This document shows positions 34,274 to 48,138 of a stretch of DNA of 64,000 bases, piece after piece. The stretch covers positions 73,883,104-73,947,103 of the forward strand of contig OV884014.1 in the NCBI GenBank assembly GCA_930367205.1. Reading direction: 5' to 3'. This stretch comes from Acanthosoma haemorrhoidale. Its lineage: Eukaryota; Arthropoda; Insecta; Hemiptera; Acanthosomatidae. The notes below the pieces were generated by a model, which ran no database searches, had not been told where the DNA came from, and worked only from the letters and a program-made list of their open reading frames with translations. Numbering within the stretch: position 1 is the first letter of the stretch; each line of letters starts with the position of its first letter. A program made the position numbers and the translations under genes.

Positions 34274-37200
34274 CAGCTTATTGTTTACATAAAATTATCT
34301 TTAAAAAAATATTTCAATAAATAATGAATATTGGATTTAAACCCCTATCAACACTGGTTTGGGGTGTTTTAAATACGTGATTTTCTTTGCAGGCACTCGT
34401 AATTTTATTTTTGGTAAATTATTTTGGGTTTGACGCCTTTTATGTGTGATTGCAAAAACATGAAATCATATAAGTTAGTGTAATTGATCCGAATTGCTTC
34501 TCGTTTACTTATTTTTTATAGAAATGAATAGAGCTTCTACTACGTTGAATCGATTCTCACTATTCAAGCCAGCTTATGATGTTTTGAGAAGTCTTTTTGG
34601 GCTATAAAAGCGTTCGGGATGGTTTATATCAATCAATCCGACAACAATATCAGAAACACGCTTTCTAGAAATATCAGTAGGCGATCATAAATAATCCTTT
34701 GATGTTCAGAGTTCAATAGCGAATGAATCTGTAAATCGATCAAGCTATAAGCCTCCAACATTATGTCCCAGCTGTTACTTCACGGGCTTTTCGTTTCAGA
34801 TTTCCTCTTTGAACTGTTGATCCGATATATGTGAGCCCGCGCAGGTCCGTGAGCAGAAACTTCACTTGATCCGAAAGGAATCCACAAGCTCCCTTAACTG
34901 GATTATACGAATGAATGGATGCAAAAGGGATTTAGAGGATGGGTGGTCGCTAAGGTACTCCTGCTTCGCCCCGAAATACCAACACATAATTTTCACTCAT
35001 CCGGTTTGATAAATGTATCTCATTAGCTCATATGCATACTTCGTGCTGAATCTTAACGTTTTATCCGTTTTCACTAAAGATAAAGAGAATATCTAATCCT
35101 GGTTAACTTTATTTGAAGCCACACTTCATTCCCAACTTTGTAATTTATATTGGTCTGTACAGTCCCTTGTTGAATGTCATTCAGAGTTTTGTCTTTTGAA
35201 ATAAATGACTATAAAACAATGAGCAACAACGGATCTAGAAGGCTCCACACTTGGGCCAAGCTTAACCCCCAAAAAAATATATCGTATCGACCATTAAGTT
35301 CTGTACAATTAAACATAAAAAAAATAATCGAAAATAAAAAACACTATAAAATATTAACTTCATATCTACCCACTCAATAGATGGTGTGAAAAATGTATTA
35401 GATTAAAATTAATTTTGACTTCGAAAATAGGTTTGTTAAGACACTGTAACAACAACAAAAAATGACGCATGTAAAAAAACGATGCACTATCTCATATTTG
35501 GGAAATATTTCCGACAAATTAGGTGATGATTTAGGTGAAAAGCTGGTCCGGTAAAGTTTAAACATATATCACGCGAATATATTTTAGAATAGAGTTTGGG
35601 TAATTCAATAATTCTTAAGCTGGCAGAAGATGATGCACCTCTTAGTTGCCATGCTGCACCATACAAACGATAGAAAATTAATAGCCTGGAGAGTATTGAA
35701 ATTAAATTAAATTCCCTTACATCGGATAATATTTAAAAAAAATAAGAAGTAATAAACACAAGTATGTTAAGAAATCGGAGAAGGGAGCAAACCTATTTTT
35801 GTAGTCCGAATTCATTAAAACAATGTCAAACTAAATAATTTTTTTCTCGCCATCGACTGGGTGAGCCATGAGATTAATGTATTTCTCTGTTTTTTTAATT
35901 ATTTATTACTTATGTTTCTTAAATTTTGAATTTGAATAACATATATAATAAAATGGATGGACCGTTTCGGGCTTGGTGCAGTTTAGCAGTTTTAATATTT
36001 TAAACATGTTTCGTTTATTTTTGCCATTAACGATTGATTTCATTTGTCTTCGTATGCACTGTCGATGTTTTTATCATTTGACTTTTAATTATAGTAACTG
36101 AATGTGGCAGCTTAGAGCTGAGGAATGCGTTATTTACGAATACGAATACCAATAAGATGAACAAAAACTGTATTCTGGAGAGAAGGTTTAAAGATTTATT
36201 CTTTAGTTATATCCATTTTACATTGATGTTGTTACTTTCATGCCGTTGTGTGATGGTGTGAACTTTCTGACGAGCTTTTTAAAATTATTAAAATTTAAAA
36301 TAAACACTGTGAATTTTAGATAGATTCTGCATTTAATTAAAAGTTCGTTTATGTGCTTTTGGTTTAATTTCTTGTTATGAGTTTAGGCTATGTGTACAAC
36401 GATTTTTGGAAACTTGCGAAAAAACAAAATTGGATAATCCTTTTAATAAAAGTTATAATCCTTTATATTAATCTGCAGAGAGTATGCCAAATTTGAAATA
36501 AATTACAAACAGCAGTTGGATCACGAACCAGATGCCTGAAATGTTAAATTAAAAAAACTGAATTGGATTAGACAGGTGTAATAAAAAAAAAAAAAAAGCT
36601 AGTAAGGATTGTACAAAGTAGATTTAAGGAAAAGTTTTTATTTTATTTTGTTTTCTTTGGAAGTTTTGTGTTGATTTTGAAAAATAAAGAACGAAAACAG
36701 TATTACTCAAGGTGCGCTGACCGGTGCAACAATCCCATTGCACCGGAATACGCGCACCACAGGCTACGTAACCCATGAGCTCGCTTCACGGGCTTGTGGG
36801 GTAAGCCCGTTTGAGGCTCAGCCTCAGGAAGGGCAAAAAAAAAGGATTGGGCAGGTGTCTTTCTTAACAAAATATATGCTTGCGAAGGTATAAAATTATG
36901 TGGTGTTTTTAGATCGATCATATACTATCATTTAGTTACTATATATTGGTCCCTCGTCCAAGTTTTATAGCTCGTACATTTGATCTAAATACACCAACAT
37001 ATTTGGTTGAATAGAATAAGTGCATAAATGCTACTTCGGAAATCGCATTGATTATTAGTCTCGTCTCAGAACCTTCTCTGAAACAGATACCCTTCCTAAC
37101 AGATTAAACGACAAGGAATAAAAATAATTAGCAAACATGTTCATCACTCCGATACATTCACTGCTTATTATTTATTTGTTCTTCTACGTAATTTCTTAAT

Positions 37201-39784
37201 TAAAGAAACACACATTTTTCTAAATATAACATTGAATTTCAATATACATCAGTGCTGAAAAATAATCAACCGGTGGGTCTTTATTAAAAACCGAGACTCG
37301 ACTCGAGCGAAGCCTAACTCATTAAATGGAAATATTTCAGAGTCCTGGCGGCTTAAATGGATAAATACTGTCTGGTGAAAGTTCTCCTTTTTTGGCGGGA
37401 TAAAAGGGTGTGGGATCCTTCATTTCATTCCATCATTCCCTCCATTTTAATTTTTTCCCTTTCTTCCATCCCCTAACTTAATTTGGAGTTGCATAATTTA
37501 GAAGCTTTTCAGGGCTAGCCGCCAACCAGTGGCGGATATAATCCCTTTAGAATGGATTTAAAGCAACCACCCATCTATTGTAAGGCTAAATAAATAATGA
37601 AATTCATTTTAAATATACACTATACAGTTTAATATTTATTTTCTCTTTTAGCTTGGCTAAATATTTTATTCCCTAAGCTCTCAAGCTTGAAAATGAGGAA
37701 TGGGGGAAAAATAAAGAAGAAATTATATGGAATGAGTGGATCCATTTTTTTTTTTCTATAAATGATTTCAAATCAAAAAATGTACCAATATATTTAGTGT
37801 ACTACAATGAACAAAATATTTCCTTTTAATTTTGAGTTGCACAGTAAGTTAGTCTTTTCTTCAACATAAGTATTGTCTGGAAGGGTAGTGAAAAAATGTA
37901 TATTTCAACTGTCATTCGTCTGTATCGCTTGTTACCATTTGGATAGTACACAGTGCTTCCGTGTTCATTTTATTTCTCATACAATGCTGATAAATAAACA
38001 TAGCAGATTAAATAGGAGAAATGTCTACATGCTCATCCAGAGATTAAACATATATTATTATAAGCATCTTTTTGTATTTATCATTATATATTTAATTGTA
38101 ATAAAGAGTTTGTGTGTATATTTAAATTTATGTTAAATAATGATTTTACAGCTCCTAAACCAAGTTATTAATTACCACGTTAGCAATTATTATTTGCTAG
38201 CTTATATCACGAGGGCAATGTATATGCGTATGGTGCATATTTAACCACTTATTATGGTATATGAAGTGCTTACGTTATGGTTTGCGATTAAGCATAAGGA
38301 ATTTTGATACCAACACCCCCTGTTCATTGGTTTACTGTCCTTGCAGTGTTGAGTTCATTTTCCTTGCCTGGATTCCCTCAGTGGGATTCGATGCCGATTA
38401 TCCTTTAATGCTTGTGTTTTAGTTTACCTTGGTGCACCACAAACAGATTAGAAGCAGTAGAACATCCTCGAACTCTTCTTATGGTCCAATATCTGTCTTC
38501 CTGAGATAATTGTTAATGATTGCTTAATAATACTTATAAAGTATCACAATAGTTATCATTCGGGCTGATAAAAGGCTATTAGGTGAACATGGAAATTCGT
38601 CTAAGTGGGTTGAAAATTATTATATTAATTTTACAAATGCATACAGCTTAATTGTTATTATTAGATGGTCCTCACTTATTATAGCTTACTAAGACCTCAT
38701 AACGAGAGTTATAAGATAATAAATGGATCACAGACTCTTCGCACCGTTAAATACTGGAGGTGCTCAAACACATGGTTTCGACCTCACCCTATAACGTGGC
38801 CCCAGTTGTTGTGGTCGATTCAGATTGCATTTCTCCAATCCAATTTATCCAGTAAGCAGCCAAACAAGGGTCAAATTTGAATGAATTTGTTATACGCTGA
38901 CCCGGCTATAAACCTCTATATTAGAAGGGTGGAGTGGAAGAAAACCCTTTATCATAATTTACACATTTATGATGAAATTGATTATAACAATAATGATATT
39001 GTTTTGCATTGATGTGGTTTTGCGTTTAATGTATTTTTTTAAACGGCCCATACGTTTTATTGTTATCCGTTTCTTCCATTAAGCATAAGTTGGTATTTTA
39101 TAAGGCCATTCTTCTTCAAATTATGTCTTCAATGTAAAAAATACTTTCTTCCTAAAGCAATGGCGTGCAATCCTAGTATCTCTCCTTTCAAGTTTTTTTT
39201 TATTAGCCTGTATTGTGTGACGAAGTTCATGATTCCTCGCAGTTCTACTATTATCTACCTCTTCATCTCTCAAGACGTGTTGCATTTCGTATTTCAAGGA
39301 AATTGGTCATATAATAACTAATAAATAATATTTAAAATAAAATTTTCTGTACGGCAATCCTAATCCTTATAATACCATTAAGCACTATTATCTAGATTTA
39401 CCTGTCACAAGTTTCCTTTAATGTAATTGCCTGCTTCCTCTTCAATATTGGCTACATGAGGCTATAGTTTCAAGTAATCTGGATCTATTTAAATGGATCT
39501 CATTACGATTCTTGGGGTCGCAGTCAATTTAGACGGGAAAAAATCCTTCAAGCAATGCGTGACCACTTTCGTGCAAAACATTTTGAACAAAAGCAAAATG
39601 AATCAAATGGTCTATATGGCAATGCAAACAAGTTTCAGTTTGTGCAAATTGGAAACATCCAATACAAGCTTAGCGAAGTATTTACTACTTAATGATATAT
39701 ATATATATAAGGGATCACTGGATACGGACTGAAGTTGAGAGGTACACAAAAATAGTTAAAATGTTAGCAAAGACTACCAATAAA
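34134..39784. other. No gene found
   Basis: AT-rich non-coding DNA. It includes a (TA)n run at about 34244-34270 and GC-richer patches at 34750-34990 and 36710-36850 (an unrecognised minus-strand frame). No exon could be supported. Confidence 0.5.
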
Positions 39785-40055
39785 ATAAATAATGTCACTC
39801 GAGCTTGTATCCGGTGACGCGGCGGACGGAGGAGCGTAAGGGACTTCCCAAGACTCCGCTTCCTCTTTCGCATGCGAGGGAGGTGACAACCATGTGGATT
39901 TGGGAGGTCTCTGGGCTGTTTGTAAATACTGTATGAATGAGCCAGTGAATGAAAATTTTAAATATGGTAGGAATGAGAACATCTAAAACAATTACTTATT
40001 GCCTAATAAGGCAGATTGTAAATTCATCGCAATAAAGAAGTTTCAAAAAATTAGA
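39785..40055 (+). repeat. Short copy with LINE-like 3' tail (copy A)
   Basis: The last ~110 bp (GTATGAATGAGCxAGTGAATG, TAAATATGGTA, TTATTGCCT, AAGGCAGATTGTAA, CAATAAAG) match the 3' UTR end of the full-length LINE (54352-54530, minus strand). The upstream part (CTTCCTCTTTCGCATGCGAG) is instead shared with copy B at 48139-48362 and is absent from that LINE. It is thus a 5'-truncated member of a sister subfamily, or a SINE-like passenger using the same tail. It sits about 250 bp upstream of the host exon, in the same direction. Confidence 0.72.
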
Positions 40056-40307
40056 TTAAAATCATTAAAAATTTTGGAAAGCTTATTTCCACTTGTTGTT
40101 TATTTAAATAAACTTTTTCATTTATGTTTTAACTTTCCAATATGTATGATCTGGGGTTTTACTGCTACTTTTTGTCCAAAATCGATGTTTGTGCTCAAAA
40201 TAACATTTTTCAAAAATAATTATGTATAATCACTAAATATATATTACTTATATAACTAGTTTTAGATGCGCTCATTGATAAATACTCATGATATCCTTCG
40301 TTTGCAG

Positions 40308-40387
40308 TTTTCCGGCAAGGTGACATCGGTACCAGTTGGTACATGATTCTTGCTGGAAAAGTCGAAGTCAAAGTCATCCAAGACAAG
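40308..40387 (+). CDS. Internal exon: cyclic-nucleotide-binding domain, probably Epac
   Basis: An 80-bp exon between a strong acceptor (CCTTCGTTTGCAG ending at 40307) and a consensus donor (AAG|GTTAGT at 40388). Two bases finish a split codon, then 26 codons follow, including FRQGDIGTSWYMILAG and KVEVKV. FxxGDxGxxWYxIL.G is the beta-barrel core of a cyclic-nucleotide-binding domain, upstream of the phosphate-binding cassette. From memory of the family, FRQGDIGTxWY followed by DVKV-like sequence fits the first such domain of Epac (RAPGEF4), a cAMP-activated Rap guanine-nucleotide exchange factor. Other domain proteins of this kind (PKA or PKG regulatory regions, PDZ-GEF) fit less well. Neighbouring exons were not found in the window, implying large introns. 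Confidence 0.85.
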
Positions 40388-40393
40388 GTTAGT

Positions 40394-41836
40394 GAATACT
40401 TATAATTATTTATTCATGATCATTAATTTGTTTCTTTAATTGTAACATAAATTTGTATGACAAATCTTAAGGCTGAGTGTAAAATATTGTTTCTTATAAT
40501 CTGTAGAGCATCACGTAAAGCATTAGAATTTTTGGTTTTGTACTATTAATATTCAATAGTCAGTTCAAACATCAGCTTCTATTCAACTGAGATTTAGCGA
40601 TCGTTGCGCTTTTGGTGGAATCGCGAATGTAGATGGACGGAAGTAGTTTATTTTTTTAAAACTGTCCGATTCCTACCATGATTGGGTGATTAATGTTTTA
40701 TGGAGTATAGATTACGAATTTGACGTTCAAGGAATATATGCGTAGAACCGAGATTTTATTTTATTTCATATACAATTTATAGGTTTTTTTCACTTCAAAT
40801 CTGTAATCTACATTCACAAAATTGTAGGAAGTTATTTAAGAAAGGAAACAAAGATTCTCTCGTGTTAAAATGTAACACTATTTTTTTGCTTATGCAGGAC
40901 CACGTAAGATTTGTGATCATTTTATGAGTTTTAAGTCTGATTTGTTATGAGATCGTCTTAAGTTCAAATGTTACAGTTTCCCTAATCCCTGTTAGTTTAT
41001 TTCCTGCAAACATCATCTGCTGACTTCCACGCTTCAAAAAACGTATTCTTAAAATGAAATATCAGCAAAAAAGTTCAGAAGCACTTTATAGCCAGAGGCT
41101 TATGCACCTGATTTAAATTGTATTCATTGCTAAGACATTATCGGACACATCTGAGTAAATTTCATTCACAGTCCACTTCAATTCTTCTTTTTATGTCGTT
41201 TAAATCAACTCATTAAGTACTCATGCACAATAGGCGTTATGTTCTACATCTTCAGCTGATTTGTGTTCGGCGAGTATTAATTAACTTACTTGAACTAATA
41301 GCGCTCATTATTCTAGTTTATTTGCTTCATAAAAAACACTTATATGTCTTGGAAAAGTTGAAACGGTATGCCGGCCAAGTACGAAAATTAAACGTTATTG
41401 CTAACTTGATCCTGCATCCAAACCTCAAAAGGAACTTAATCCTTTCAACGTAACAAAGGAACAACTCTAAGTGATAAATATCAACGAGTTTTCTTGTTAC
41501 TTGGAAATCGAGTTTTGCCCTCCTCGGTTTGTATTTCCTCCCACTCTGCCATAAAAACTACTTCATCTATACAAGTAAGATATTTTAGGCCAATTAACCA
41601 AATGTGTAATTGGAAGAGGAGTAATAGTTTTGAGTGAGTGCTACAGTCAAGACATTCGTGTTTTAACTAAAATAATGGTCACTTAGTAGGTAGCAGTCCT
41701 CGGTCAGACCAAAGCACTCCAGTTCGCGGGTACGCTTAGCAGGGATTGCCCTGAAAGGAGAACTAAGGCAGCCGAATCGTCTGGCGGCCAGACCTAAATA
41801 CTTTCCTTACTGCTACTGCAATGGCTCATTTCACAG
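40394..41836. other. Probable intron; no gene found
   Basis: AT-rich. A GC-richer block at 41690-41810 (GGTACGCTTAGCAGGGATTG) has no identified partner. Confidence 0.5.
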
Positions 41837-41842
41837 CTAATT

Positions 41843-41922
<80 letters not shown>

Positions 41923-41932
41923 CCTAATTACT
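41837..41932. repeat. (TC)37 microsatellite between 9-bp direct repeats
   Basis: A pure 74-bp TC tract (41846-41919) lies between two copies of CTAATTACT at 41837-41845 and 41924-41932. The perfect tract suggests recent expansion. The direct repeats could be a target duplication or slippage product. Confidence 0.9.
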
Positions 41933-43384
41933 ACTTATATTTTTATTTCCAGGGAATAAATAGAATAAAATAGTAACATATTATTCTAGGATATTTCCAT
42001 AGGCTATTACGAAATAAACACCAGTATCTCCCTGAAAAAATAATTATATTTAATTTTTCTATCCAGTTTACATTATTGACAGTTTTTTCATCAGTTTTTA
42101 GCAGGCAAGGATTCTTTTGAAGTTCAGTCTTTCTTCACAATAGTGTAGAAGTGCTGTTTTCTCTAACTGGCCTCGTGATTTATGAGAATATACCTTACAA
42201 CTACTATATTCGTTCGAGTTTCCGTTTTCTTTAGCTTTTTATTCGTGACAGCCGTACGTGTATAGAATATCATTGAATAAAAACACAACCCTCTATATAA
42301 CGGAGAGTGGTCTCATTAGGAAATGTCCCTAGGGGGTCTTGGAGTTTTCGGGATTGTTCGGTAAAAATTCGCTATTTATAATGGGGAATATCATTCCTTC
42401 AATGTGCCTAAGTTAATTTATGAGACTTTAATATCAAATGCCGATATATAAGAATACCAATAGACATTACTCCTTAAATTTTTTACAAAAGAGGTTCGTT
42501 TGTGTGTTTTTAAAGACCACGTATACTCCAACATACCTCGAAGTTAAATTTTATCAAATCCCTTTACGGGCCAAACCATAATGTATTTATTCCTCCATTT
42601 TTATTTTAACATTTCCTGTTTTTTTGCTGTGTTTTTTTTTCAAAGCCCTAGATGGAATATCCGGACTAAGTTATCGGATATATGTATATAGAGTGAACGA
42701 TATAGGGTACAATATAGGGTATACAATATAGGCGAGCTGATGGATACACACCCCCTCCTGAACGGAATAGCTGCATTACCGCAGCGGAGATGGGGTTGGG
42801 AAGAACCAGCTCCCGAGGGGCCTTCGGGTTCTAGATAAGCTTCAGGCACACACACACGTCATCCGCGATCGGGAGAACAAACTCAGCGTATAAGTGCTGG
42901 AGCTAAACAGTTTGATTGGATCCCAGACGACCATCTTATTTCCATTCAAGAGAGCCACAGACCTGCAACAGTTCACCTAATGAATGTTTCGTGTATGTTG
43001 TTTACTGGGGTTACCCTTTAAAAATAATATAATTTGTGTTCTAACGATATTCGTACTAGTTGCATGGAGTAAATTTATCATGCTGCTGAGTTAACCGGGT
43101 TGGATTGCCAGCACTCCTACATTTTTGGAAGAGGGAGAGGGTGTTATAAGGGTTAACTAAGAACCACATTTACTATTAGAATAAAGAAGTAACAAATCTG
43201 GTAAAGAAAATTGAAATTGAGGTTCAGTGATCAAATTAACCTTGCACTAATCACATCTGGTTCCTCAACACTACCTACTAACTATATGCCCACAATCTGA
43301 GTATTATCTGTTCATTAACTCTTAAGCCATGAACCTACTAACGAAAATTATCAATAAAGAGGTAATCTTAGACACACAGGATCC
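41933..43384. other. Probable intron; GC-rich patch 42700-42930
   Basis: AT-rich. The GC-richer patch at 42725-42860 carries an unrecognised minus-strand frame and a short CA run. No gene supported. Confidence 0.45.
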
Positions 43385-43728
43385 CCAGAGACTCGTATTT
43401 CGCGGCACTACTCCGAGTTGGAATGGCTGTACCCTTACACCCGTCGTCAATACTTCCTTGGATCCCTCTTCATCAGTACTATCATGAATAAAAGGCCCTT
43501 TACCTTCACGACCTCCTCCAATTGTAATTAGTTGTCAGTCGTTCTTCCGGACTCAGTTTCCCGCCTCAAAAATCTATTTCTTTGACCGTTATTTTCTTAT
43601 CCATGCCACAATCCTTTGGAACTCTATTCCCATCGATATTTGTCGTTCATCAACTCAACCTGTCTTTAAATATAGATATTCCAAGTTCCGTTTCTCCCTG
43701 GAATCTAATAATTCGTCAATATTATTCT
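43385..43728 (+). pseudogene. C-terminal fragment of a LINE reverse transcriptase
   Basis: The first frame reads PETRISRHYSELEWLYPYTR then RQYFLGSLFI, typical of the region following the reverse-transcriptase domain. After a frameshift near 43530-43587 the sequence resumes as RYFLIHATILWNSIPIDICR and SKFRFSLESNNSS. ILWNSIPxDI is a hallmark of several LINE C-termini. The upstream body is missing (5' truncation), and the following AT-rich sequence is probably its 3' UTR. It differs from the Jockey-type LINE at the window ends. No function remains. Confidence 0.62.
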
Positions 43729-46700
43729 GTTTTTTTATTTTTCACTCATTCCAGCAATCTTCCACGCTCTTATTCCTTGCAATAATTCTTTGTTTTCTTT
43801 CTTTTTTTTTTTTTTAATCTCTACTCATTTTTATGTATTTTGTTTTAATTTCACTAATGCTCCTTTGTAGACATCTAATTTATACATCTTTATTATTTGT
43901 AAGCTTATCAAATTTGTGTAATGTCATGTATTTTTGTTACCAAGACAGTTGTTTCTTATGTGTCTCTAGTAACCTTGACTAAGATAAATTTCGTGAGATC
44001 CTTAGGGATTATTATAAGCCCCAGTGAGGCTTTTTTCCGCTCCAAACTATAATGGATTTATTTCTCTAATTTTATTTAAACATTTCCTGATTTTTGCTTG
44101 TTTTTTTTTTTCGAAGCCCCAAACACCCAAAAAGGAAAGTGGACGATTTCCCAGAATAAAATGTCGTTTTTTTTCATTTCATTTCTATACCAATATTGCG
44201 CGATTGTTTTAATGGATTTTTTTTCTTACAGGGAAAATCTAGTTTTCTAGACTAGCTTCACTCAAATCTCGTGTCAAAATGTGAACTATACTACTAACGT
44301 TACAAGGGTTACCCAGCACTGTAGCCTTAGCAACCAGACCAGAAACTCCCCGATTTCTGAAATATATTTATATTTTAAAGGACTGAAACAATTAAAGTAA
44401 CCCAAGTGTAACTTCTGTATGATAAATAGGTCAAGAGAAAGAAAGAGTCAATACAGCGGGAGGTTTTTATCCTGTTTCCAAACAGTTCTTTGTTACTGTA
44501 TATCCCTTCTTTCATTATTTAGCTTTTCAAATTAAAAAAAAATTTCCTTCCTTTGTCTAAGTTTGCAAGGATGGCTCTCTTTTTTTTTTTCTTTTTTTTG
44601 TTATATATAAATCGTCCTAATAATAGTAAATGTCGATTTCTGCTAATCAGATATTTCGGCAGCCTTCCAATAACTCCCAGCAAGACTTTTAGACATATTT
44701 TAAAATATTCTTTATACCTCAACGATAGTCTTTTAATAAGTACATTCAGACATTTCAAATAATCATAAAGAAAATAACTTCTAGGAAGTGTTTAAATTCC
44801 ATGGTACTTGAAGAAAATTCCAATCCTCTTAGGCTGCGGAACTTGTATACCCCTGTTTTGAATTAAATAAGAAGTTTGAGTTTGGTTGTTTTGTTTTTTT
44901 TCTTCGTGTGCAGCGCCGTCGGAGATAATGCATTAGTCTCAAAGAACTAAAGAATTCAACGCTTTTTCAATTAGTTGAGTGTATATAAGCTTCAACCTTA
45001 TTTGTGGATTTAATTATAGAAACTCATTTTGAGAAAATTTGATTCCCTAATGAAACCTAAACAAGAGAATATCGTCTTATTTTCAATTAGAAAAACTACC
45101 GCAAAGAAATACAATTTCATTTTGGATTAATTAATTATTAGGGTCACTGTTAAACTTCTCTTATTGCTCTCTTGGTAGAAGGAGGTGGTATTGCATCACA
45201 GACAGCTAGAAATGAAATAATTCATCGTAAACCATTCAAAATGCCAATCATGAGATCATTGCTTCCAAACGATAGTATTTTATTTTCCTTCACATTAACG
45301 TTACTTAACATTTTGTGATACAGTGATTAACACAATGACCCCCCCCCCCCCCATTTCTCGTATCAATGGCAACAGGCTGTCCGGAATAATTAGGCTAAGT
45401 TAGTTAGTTGTATTTATGTTAGTATTGGCACAAATCATTCTTAAGGTAAGTCCTATCACATTCTCTGTGCATACGCCTTCTATTCTATACCCCTATCACA
45501 TCTATCACCCTACTATAAAAAAATTCTTTAAACCTCACACATTACATAAAATGGAGCTACGCTACAGTAAATATAATTAGCGCGATGTGCATTTATGTAA
45601 AGATTCCATATTGCGGAGTCTGGAACTCACTCAGTGTATATTGACTGAAGGGTTTCGAAACCAAAAAATGTATATTTATGAATGACATAATTTGCCATGA
45701 TTGCCCATTGCCCTGTCTAAACAAATTGTCATTTTTTGTTTTACTATTGATATTTCAAGTGTAAAACCCTCAGGTCTTTGATTGGTTCATTTGACTGATT
45801 GTCTAAGCTTTGAATGATTTCAGGAAGTTACTTCAGATAAAATGAGTTATGACAAACACATATTGTATACAACTGAAAGCATAAAAAACTGTAGAAGGAA
45901 GGTTGGAGAGAAGTGACCGGATACAACTTCTGTGAAATAGTCGGGAAGAAACGATGCCTTTTCAAAATGGAGTTCTATCATTATGTTCCCTATTCATAAA
46001 CTACCTGAGAGCCAGATCACAATGGAGTCGGTACATCATCAATCCTATTCACTCCCCTAGATCGATTCAGTTTGTGAATTGGACTTCTGCAATGTCACGT
46101 CAAATCTGCTTATGCAGGCTACCAGTCATTGACTTTGACCGTGCATATGTGTTGCTCACTGGATCAGTTGGCTCGGCGTTTTCCTTCAAGTTATAACAAT
46201 TTTATTTTCAGCTTTTTATTTAAACATATTATGAGAACTAAATCGTATTTTGGTTTTAATTAATAAACATAATTAAGGTATATAAAATAAAGGAACAATA
46301 AGGATATATATTCGATTCAGATGCTACGTCAATTTCTTAAATACGTACCCAACTTGAAAGCGCTACTCGATAATAATGATCAAACAGATGCATCATTGCA
46401 TAATGTTTTGTTTACAAATAAAAACCGAAATAGCAAAAATACTGGTGGGAACATAAAAACCTATTGACATCGGATAGAACGACATTAAACGCATGTTATC
46501 CATTCTAAGCCTTCAGAACATAATTTCTGGAACTAATTTATGTATTTTTCTATTTACGCACCTTTATTGGGCTCGGTATTACCAACAGATAAGCGGGTTA
46601 ACCCAACTTTGGGCTTATAATAACTGTGTGTAATGAACAAATTATAACTTAAAAAGTAATATTTTAGACAGTACACTAAAACTTAACTCCTACTAAAAGA

Positions 46701-48129
46701 TAACATTAACTCCATCTCTATCATATTTAACAGGCATTTACAAGAATCTAAGTGGTGGGAAGATTCTGTAAAATGTGCTTAAACAAAAATATACATTATT
46801 ATAGATAAAAGAAGTAAAATAATTACCATTATTAACAAATATTTGCATATTATTTATTCGTTCAGTGTTTATAACTTATTATGTTTAAAATTAAACTGAT
46901 TATATTAATGAGAATTCCAACTCCAAATACAGTTTTTTTTTAGGATGTAGGAAAAATAAAGGAAATTATTTGGGATGATGGGTGCCTTTCACTAAGGGGA
47001 GTCCCATTTGAAGGAAGTATGGGAAGGATATGGGGTGTGGGATGCCTAAAGGAGGCGGGTGGATTCGGGAAGGTAGTGAGAGTCTACCTATGGTCCAAAT
47101 ACAGTAAGATGTGCATGTTTGTTATATTTTGGCTGAAGTATAGATATAAGGAGATGAGACACTGATTGACAGCTTCATTAGCATTAAAGAATGGCAACGT
47201 GAGATTTTATGTGTTATTATCAATAATGTCTTACACTGAATTGTGGGCATTCATTGATGTTGATAAACCAAATATAACTTATAGTTTCATGGCTATAATA
47301 CAATATTTAATTTCAGAATTTCTGATTATATGGGGTTTATAATGGTGGAACTACAAATAAATGTCTAAAAAAACTGTCTCGCTCAAGAAGAGATTATTCT
47401 CTAGTTTGGAAGCCCCCTTTGGAAAAGAAAAGAAATTTTCCAAGGAGGATTGGGAAATAGGGAAATGCTAAGACATGACAGACATGACCAAGCTGTATCT
47501 ACGAACGTTCGAGCATTCCATTTTATCTGGATCAGCTTTCAGATTCAAACAAACCCGGCAGTGGGAACGTTGAGCCAATCAACCATTGGTATCATTAGAT
47601 ATTTACAAATGAAACATTAGTTCTTTATTTATATATTAGTCTTCTTCCACGTCATGTAGTACCGTTGACATTGTTATGTCAAACGCGTGTGTTACTCCTG
47701 CTCTAGTTATCGAACGTTCCCGTTTAAAGTGTCTTTTTTACAACACAAATGAATAGGTACAATATTAACAGATCCGAAAGATCCAATTGACACACTAGCC
47801 TTTAGAAATAAACAAATGCGTGTCAAGTATGAAGTTGGAGACCCATAACTTAAAAAGTTTTAAGCTTTAAGAAGTTAGTTTAATATTTTTTTCAGAGCTT
47901 TAAGGTTTTATATTTTTGTATTCAGCTACCAAAATCACAATCACTAGGGCCGATTTTTTTAGATACTATACTATACTATTTTTAGATACTAGTTACAATA
48001 GATTTAATGTAGAGGTCCAGTTCAAACCTTAAATGATCGAATTTAAGCTTACTAATAATTATTGGAACCAGAAATTCAAAGAAAGATGCGAAAAGTCGCA
48101 GCGAAAGAAAATGACACATTTCTTTACAT
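43729..48129. other. No gene found
   Basis: AT-rich, with T runs (43801-43815, 44579-44599), a C14 tract (45339-45352) and a purine-rich patch at 46970-47100. No exon or repeat copy could be supported. Confidence 0.5.
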
Positions 48130-48138
48130 TACATTATA

